Of a DNA stretch of 45,622 bases, positions 41,934 through 45,622 are shown piece after piece. The notes beneath the pieces were generated by a model that searched no databases, was not told the DNA's origin, and saw only the letters and a program-made list of their open reading frames with translations. Position 1 is the stretch's first letter. Each line of letters opens with the position of its first letter. The stretch lies in contig NZ_QLLT01000041.1 of the NCBI RefSeq assembly GCF_003259315.1, positions 1-45,622 of the forward strand. Reading direction: 5' to 3'. The position numbers and the translations under genes were made by a program. The stretch is from Kitasatospora sp. SolWspMP-SS2h. GTDB lineage: Bacteria; Actinomycetota; Actinomycetes; Streptomycetales; Streptomycetaceae.

Positions 41934-42764
41934 GTGAACGCATCTCCTCAGACGGTCGTCTCCGCCGACCCCTACGCCGCTGCCCGGGCCGCCGCCGACC
42001 GGCTGCGCGAACTCACCGGCGCCGAGCGCCACGACGTCGCCCTGGTGATGGGCTCCGGCTGGGTGCCGGCCGCCGACGCCCTGGGCGAGACACTCGCGGA
42101 ATTCCCGGTCACCGACCTGCCCGGCTTCCCCGCCCCCGCGGTGGCCGGCCACGCCGGCACCATCCGCTCGGTGCGGATTCCCGGCGGCGGCGAGCGCCGC
42201 GCACTGGTCTTCCTCGGCCGCAACCACTACTACGAGGGCCACGGCGTGGCCACCGTGGTGCACGGCGTGCGCACCGCCGCCGCGGCCGGCTGCCGCACCG
42301 TCGTGCTCACCAACGGCTGCGGCGGCCTGCGCCAGGGCTGGGTCCCCGGGCAGCCCGTGCTGATCAGCGACCACATCAACCTGACCGCGGACTCCCCGAT
42401 CGTCGGCGCCAACTTCGTCGACCTCACCGACCTGTACTCCAAGCGCCTGCGCGCCCTGTGCCGCGAGGTCGACCCGACCCTCGACGAGGCCGTGTACGTG
42501 CAGTTCCGCGGCCCGCACTACGAGACCCCGGCCGAGGTCAACATGGCCCGGGTGATCGGCGGCGAACTGGTCGGCATGTCCACCACCCTGGAGGCCATCG
42601 CCGCCCGCGAGGCCGGCGCCGAGGTGCTCGGCATCTCGCTGGTCACCAACCTGGCCGCGGGCATCACCGGCGAACCCCTCAACCACGCCGAGGTGCTGGA
42701 GGCCGGCCGGGCCTCCGCCGAGCGGATGGGCACCCTGCTGGCGAAGGTCCTGGAGCGGATCTGA
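41934..42764 (+). CDS. purine nucleoside phosphorylase (trimeric type)
   Basis: The enzyme cleaves purine nucleosides with phosphate to base and (deoxy)ribose 1-phosphate. The 276-residue protein has the phosphate-binding VMGSGW and GRNHYYEGHG, TNGCGGL, the substrate loop FRGPHYETPAEVNM, and SLVTNLAAG with the Asn that selects 6-oxopurines in the trimeric class. Methylthioadenosine phosphorylase is a less likely alternative. The GTG at 41934 has no SD. The downstream mutase could convert its sugar 1-phosphate product. Confidence 0.94.
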   Translation: MNASPQTVVSADPYAAARAAADRLRELTGAERHDVALVMGSGWVPAADALGETLAEFPVTDLPGFPAPAVAGHAGTIRSVRIPGGGERRALVFLGRNHYYEGHGVATVVHGVRTAAAAGCRTVVLTNGCGGLRQGWVPGQPVLISDHINLTADSPIVGANFVDLTDLYSKRLRALCREVDPTLDEAVYVQFRGPHYETPAEVNMARVIGGELVGMSTTLEAIAAREAGAEVLGISLVTNLAAGITGEPLNHAEVLEAGRASAERMGTLLAKVLERI

Positions 42765-42770
42765 CACCCC

Positions 42771-42791
42771 GGCGGGAGCCCGACTCCCGCC
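42771..42791 (+). terminator. 8-bp hairpin after the phosphorylase gene
   Basis: GGCGGGAG-CCCGA-CTCCCGCC starts 7 bp after the stop codon. Confidence 0.6.
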
Positions 42792-42842
42792 CCGCACGGC
42801 AGTTCTGACGGAGAATCGGGAACCGTGACGGCGAGCAGCACA

Positions 42843-42886
42843 CGACGGCGGACCGGCCCCGACCCCACGGGACCGGTCCGCCGTCG
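42843..42886. other. 14-bp-stem hairpin in the phosphorylase-mutase gap
   Basis: CGACGGCGGACCGG (42843-42856) pairs perfectly with CCGGTCCGCCGTCG (42873-42886) over a 16-nt loop. It may be a second terminator or a processing site. Confidence 0.6.
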
Positions 42887-42904
42887 CGACTACGACGCCC
42901 GCCG

Positions 42905-42985
42905 CCCACCCCCGTCCCCTCTCCTCTCCTCCCTGCTTCTCTCCTCCTGACACCTCTCCTCCTCACACCCCTCGTCCTCCACACC
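42905..42985 (+). other. polypyrimidine leader upstream of the mutase gene
   Basis: About 80 nt of almost pure C and T on the coding strand, with CTCCT blocks, lie just before the SD (AGGGAG) of the next gene. Only a few A/G interrupt it. Confidence 0.8.
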
Positions 42986-43000
42986 CAGGGAGCGGGCCGC

Positions 43001-44698
43001 ATGCCGAAGGCACCCACCACCGACCTCTTCGACCGGGCCCGCGCCTGGCTGGCCGAGGACCCCGACCCGCAGACCCGCGCGGAGCTGACCGCGCTGCTGG
43101 CCGCCGCCGAGGGGCCGGAGGCCGAGTCCGAGGAACGGATCGCCTGGTCCCGGCTGGCCGAACGCTTCGCCGGACGGCTCCAGTTCGGCACCGCCGGGCT
43201 GCGCGGTGAGCTGGGCGCCGGGCCGATGCGGATGAACCGCGCCGTGGTGATCCGGGCCGCCGCCGGCCTGGCCGCGTACGTCCGGAAGAACCCGGCGCTC
43301 GGCGACCTGGTGGTGATCGGCTACGACGCCCGCCACAAGTCGTACGACTTCGCGCTCGACACCGCCGCCGTGGTGGTGGGCGCCGGGCTGCGCGCCGCGC
43401 TGCTGCCCCGCGCGCTGCCGACGCCCGTCCTGGCGTTCGCGATCCGGCACCTGGGCGCGGCGGCCGGCGTGGTGGTCACCGCCAGCCACAACCCGCCGCA
43501 GGACAACGGCTACAAGGTGTACCTGGGCGACGGTTCGCAGATCGTCCCGCCCGCGGACGCCGAGATCGCCGCCGAGATCGACGCGCTGGGCGCGCTCGCC
43601 GACGTCCCGCGCGCCGAGTCCGGCTGGGAGGTGCTCGGCGACGACGTCCTCGCCGCCTACCTCGCCCGCGCCGCCGCCGTCCTCGACCCGGCCGGGCCGC
43701 GCGACCTGGCCACCGTCTACACCCCGCTGCACGGCGTGGGCCGCGACGTGCTGCTCGCCGCGTTCGCCACCGCCGGGTTCCCGGCGCCGGTCCTGGTCGC
43801 CGAACAGGCCGAGCCGGACCCGGACTTCCCCACCGTCGCGTTCCCCAACCCGGAGGAGCCCGGCGCGATGGACCTCGCCTTCGCCACCGCCCGCGCGGCC
43901 CGCCCGGACCTGGTCATCGCCAACGACCCGGACGCCGACCGCTGCGCCGTCGCGGTCCCCACCGCCGACGGCGACTGGCGGATGCTGCGCGGCGACGAGG
44001 TCGGCGCCCTGCTCGGCGCGGCCCTCGCCGCCAAGACCACCGACGGCGTGTTCGCCACCACCATCGTCTCCTCCACCCTGCTCGGCAGGATCGCCGCCGC
44101 GGCCGGGCTGGGCTACGCCGAGACGCTCACCGGCTTCAAGTGGATCGCCCGCGCCGAGGACATCCGCTACGGCTACGAGGAGGCCCTCGGCTACTGCGTC
44201 GACCCGGACGGCGTCCGCGACAAGGACGGCATCACCGCCGCCCTCCAGATCGCCGAACTCGCCGCCGGACTCAAGCGCGACGGCCGCACCCTCACCGACC
44301 TCCTCGACGACCTCGCCCTCACCCACGGCCTGCACGCCACCGACCAGCTCTCCGTCCGGGTCGACGACCTCAGCGTCATCACCGACGCGATGTCCACCCT
44401 CCGCGACAAGCCCCCCGTCGAACTGGCGGGCCTGACCGTCACCCGCGCCGACGACCTCACCACCGGCACCCCCGACCTCCCCCCGACCGACGGCCTCCGC
44501 TACCACCTCGACGGCCCCGCCGTCACCTCGGCCCGCATCGTGGTCCGCCCCTCCGGCACCGAGCCCAAGCTCAAGTGCTACCTCGAAGCCGTCCTCCCCG
44601 TCCCCACCCCGGCCGACCTCCCGGCCGCCCGCCTCCGCGCCCAGGCCCTCCTTGACGCCCTCAAGCACGACTTCGCGACGGCGGCGGACCTCGCCTGA
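43001..44698 (+). CDS. phospho-sugar mutase (phosphomannomutase/phosphopentomutase type)
   Basis: A 565-residue alpha-D-phosphohexomutase. It has the phosphoserine loop VVVTASHNPPQDNGYKVY (S162), the magnesium loop NDPDADRCAV, the sugar loop GYEEALGYCV and the phosphate loop VVRPSGTEPKLKCY, with the N-terminal QFGTAGLRGELGAGPMRMN typical of the PGM2/PMM2-like branch. That branch includes phosphopentomutases, so with the upstream phosphorylase it may convert ribose 1-phosphate to ribose 5-phosphate; this is inference. AGGGAG precedes the ATG at 43001. Confidence 0.93.
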   Translation: MPKAPTTDLFDRARAWLAEDPDPQTRAELTALLAAAEGPEAESEERIAWSRLAERFAGRLQFGTAGLRGELGAGPMRMNRAVVIRAAAGLAAYVRKNPALGDLVVIGYDARHKSYDFALDTAAVVVGAGLRAALLPRALPTPVLAFAIRHLGAAAGVVVTASHNPPQDNGYKVYLGDGSQIVPPADAEIAAEIDALGALADVPRAESGWEVLGDDVLAAYLARAAAVLDPAGPRDLATVYTPLHGVGRDVLLAAFATAGFPAPVLVAEQAEPDPDFPTVAFPNPEEPGAMDLAFATARAARPDLVIANDPDADRCAVAVPTADGDWRMLRGDEVGALLGAALAAKTTDGVFATTIVSSTLLGRIAAAAGLGYAETLTGFKWIARAEDIRYGYEEALGYCVDPDGVRDKDGITAALQIAELAAGLKRDGRTLTDLLDDLALTHGLHATDQLSVRVDDLSVITDAMSTLRDKPPVELAGLTVTRADDLTTGTPDLPPTDGLRYHLDGPAVTSARIVVRPSGTEPKLKCYLEAVLPVPTPADLPAARLRAQALLDALKHDFATAADLA

Positions 44699-44758
44699 CA
44701 AAGCAGTTTCACGGACTAGGTCGGCCCCACCGCAGAGACACCGGCCCCTCGAAGAACG

Positions 44759-44791
44759 GGGCCCCGTCGAATTAATTCAACGGGGCCCTTT
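44759..44791 (+). terminator. hairpin with T-tail after the mutase gene
   Basis: GGGCCCCGT (44759-44767) pairs with ACGGGGCCC (44780-44788), followed by TTT; the loop holds a further GAATTAATTC dyad. It is a good intrinsic terminator. Confidence 0.8.
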
Positions 44792-44799
44792 CATGCAAA

Positions 44800-45304
44800 T
44801 CATAGGCGGCCTGCATCACCAATATCCTCGTTGAAACCGCCCTTCATTCTCAGAGTGCCGTCGAAGGTCAGCCACGCCTCGATCAGGGCCTCAGCAGGGC
44901 CACCCGGAATTTGCAACACTCCTAACCCGGCTGATCGCGCCCGGAGGAATGAAACCCGCCAAGAGAACTTCACGCGAAAACCTAGTTCTATTAATTGCAG
45001 TAAATTCTCTAATGTTATGCAGCGCACGCCCCGCATCATCGGAGATGTCGACGATTTGACTAGTGCCAAGCTTGCTCAAGTCGATCGCCACGACCCTCCG
45101 GCCCAACCATCGAGATTCGAGTGCTACCTCCAAGCCGCGGATTGCCAATATGAATTTCGACTTCAATTTCTGCTTACTTTCATGAATTACATTCCCGGCC
45201 GGTGTGCATGTAACATATGGATCCTTTGCAACAGGCCTCCAGGATGGGCCCTCATCCGATCGGAGATTCCGAGCTGCTGTTCGCCGATCAGACCGGCATC
45301 CGCT
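44800..45304 (-). pseudogene. decayed, A+T-richer gene of unknown function, frameshifted and cut by an IS
   Basis: Two overlapping minus-strand frames read as one protein broken by a +1 shift. The upstream part includes KSKFILAIRGLEVALESRW, then VVAIDLSKLGTSQIVDIS (about 45040-45190). The downstream part has ITLENLLQLIELGFRVKFSW and AWLTFDGTLRMKGGFNEDIG (44800-45020). The switch falls near 45015-45045. Codon third positions are mixed and the region is visibly richer in A+T than all its neighbours, which suggests foreign origin. The 5-prime end is lost at the IS boundary near 45305. I do not recognise the family; the small size would fit an immunity-type protein, but nothing proves it. Confidence 0.4.
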
Positions 45305-45305
45305 A

Positions 45306-45622
45306 GGGCCCGTCTTCAAAGATCAAATCCAGAGCAGGATTGAGGCGATGGTGACGGTGGCCTGGTAGGACTCGATGGTCTTGTCGTAGCGGGTGGCCAG
45401 GCCGCGCCACTGCTTGAGCCGGTTGAAGCAGCGTTCGACGACGTTGCGCAGGCGGTAGGCCGCCCGGTCGAACACGGGCGGGCGTCCGCCGCTCCGGCCC
45501 CGGTTCAGTCGGCCCAGGGCCTGGTCGGCGCGTTCGGGGATGGTGTGGCGGATGCCGCGCCTGCGCAGGTAGGCGCGGATCTTCCGGGAGCTGTAGCCCT
45601 TGTCGGCGATGACGTGGTCGGG
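45306..45622 (-). mobile_element. IS5-family insertion sequence, one end (runs off right edge)
   Basis: The element's 3-prime end is in the window. Its terminus seems to be near 45306, where GGGCCCGTCTTCAAAGATC begins after CTAG (45302-45305), a sequence compatible with IS5-type target choice. The other end and its inverted repeat lie outside, so the exact boundary is unproven. Confidence 0.65.
45323..45622 (-). CDS. IS5-family transposase, C-terminal 99 residues
   Basis: The frame is open from the right edge to TGA (45323-45325). It shows the end of a DDE transposase: DHVIADKGYSSRKIRAYLRR with the second conserved Asp region, RGIRHTIPERADQ, then VVERCFNRLKQWRGLATRYDK, which carries the catalytic Glu and the YREK-like RxxK signature, and TIASILLWI at the end. 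Nothing in this part is broken. The start and the first catalytic Asp are outside. Confidence 0.9.
   Translation of the reverse strand, partial: PDHVIADKGYSSRKIRAYLRRRGIRHTIPERADQALGRLNRGRSGGRPPVFDRAAYRLRNVVERCFNRLKQWRGLATRYDKTIESYQATVTIASILLWI

Noticed and set aside
42825..42950. 41-codon frame after GGAGAATCGGGAACC in the phosphorylase-mutase gap
   Set aside because: It has an SD-like site, but the product is only Arg/Pro then Ser/Leu from the hairpin and polypyrimidine tract; likely chance.
44831..45343. 170-codon + strand frame over the A+T-richer region
   Set aside because: It crosses the IS boundary and reads as a mixed sequence without a plausible fold; the minus-strand parts look more protein-like.

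Overview
The window is a high-G+C actinomycete chromosome segment, most like Streptomyces or Kitasatospora. Evidence: codon third positions are almost always G or C, GTG starts are common, genes carry purine-rich Shine-Dalgarno sites, and the families are typical of that group (XRE/DUF5753 plus DUF397 pair, three-subunit acyl-CoA carboxylase, LCP protein, class III adenylyl cyclase). Most of the window is ordinary core metabolism. The accessory DNA is a TnpB element, an IS5-family transposase end and a decayed low-G+C gene.

Layout. 0-7 kb: start of an acyl-CoA dehydrogenase, an LCP cell-wall ligase, a UDP-glucose 6-dehydrogenase, a CoA-binding protein, a coupled dipeptidase-MerR pair and an XRE/DUF397 pair. 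7-10 kb: purK and purE, split by an antisense stand-alone tnpB element with an intact nuclease centre. 10-15 kb: GtrA membrane protein, two-component system, POT peptide transporter. 14.7-23.4 kb: histidine utilisation, with the operon hutU - M20 amidohydrolase - hutF - hutI, a small zinc-ribbon-like protein, an RpiR regulator and hutH. 23.5-26 kb: small membrane protein, fdhD, and a DUF1772/TetR divergon with clear operators. 26-29 kb: a GAF-GGDEF-GAF protein beside adenylyl cyclase. 29-37 kb: birA divergent from pccB-accE, then maf, a lipoprotein hydrolase, an unknown anchored protein and accA2. 36.7-39.3 kb: an orphan condensation-domain protein and a DeoR regulator. 39.4-44.7 kb: LpdA-type flavoprotein, a GGCT-like protein, purine nucleoside phosphorylase and phosphomannomutase/phosphopentomutase. 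44.8-45.6 kb: A+T-richer frameshifted remnant cut by an IS5-family element.

How the genes work together. HutH, HutU, HutI and HutF take histidine to N-formylglutamate. No canonical HutG is present, and an M20 amidohydrolase sits where one would be expected. BirA can biotinylate AccA2, which with PccB and AccE forms an acyl-CoA carboxylase. The phosphorylase and mutase can salvage the sugar of purine nucleosides. The cyclase can supply cAMP, and a perfect CRP-type site lies upstream of the two-component and POT genes.

Most notable points: the TnpB/omega-RNA element in the purK-purE junction, whose right end supplies the purK stop codon; the hutH start, where a perfect 20-bp palindrome, a good promoter and a probable leaderless start coincide; the apparent HutG replacement; and the stand-alone condensation protein that keeps the catalytic His of HHxxxDG but has lost the first His.
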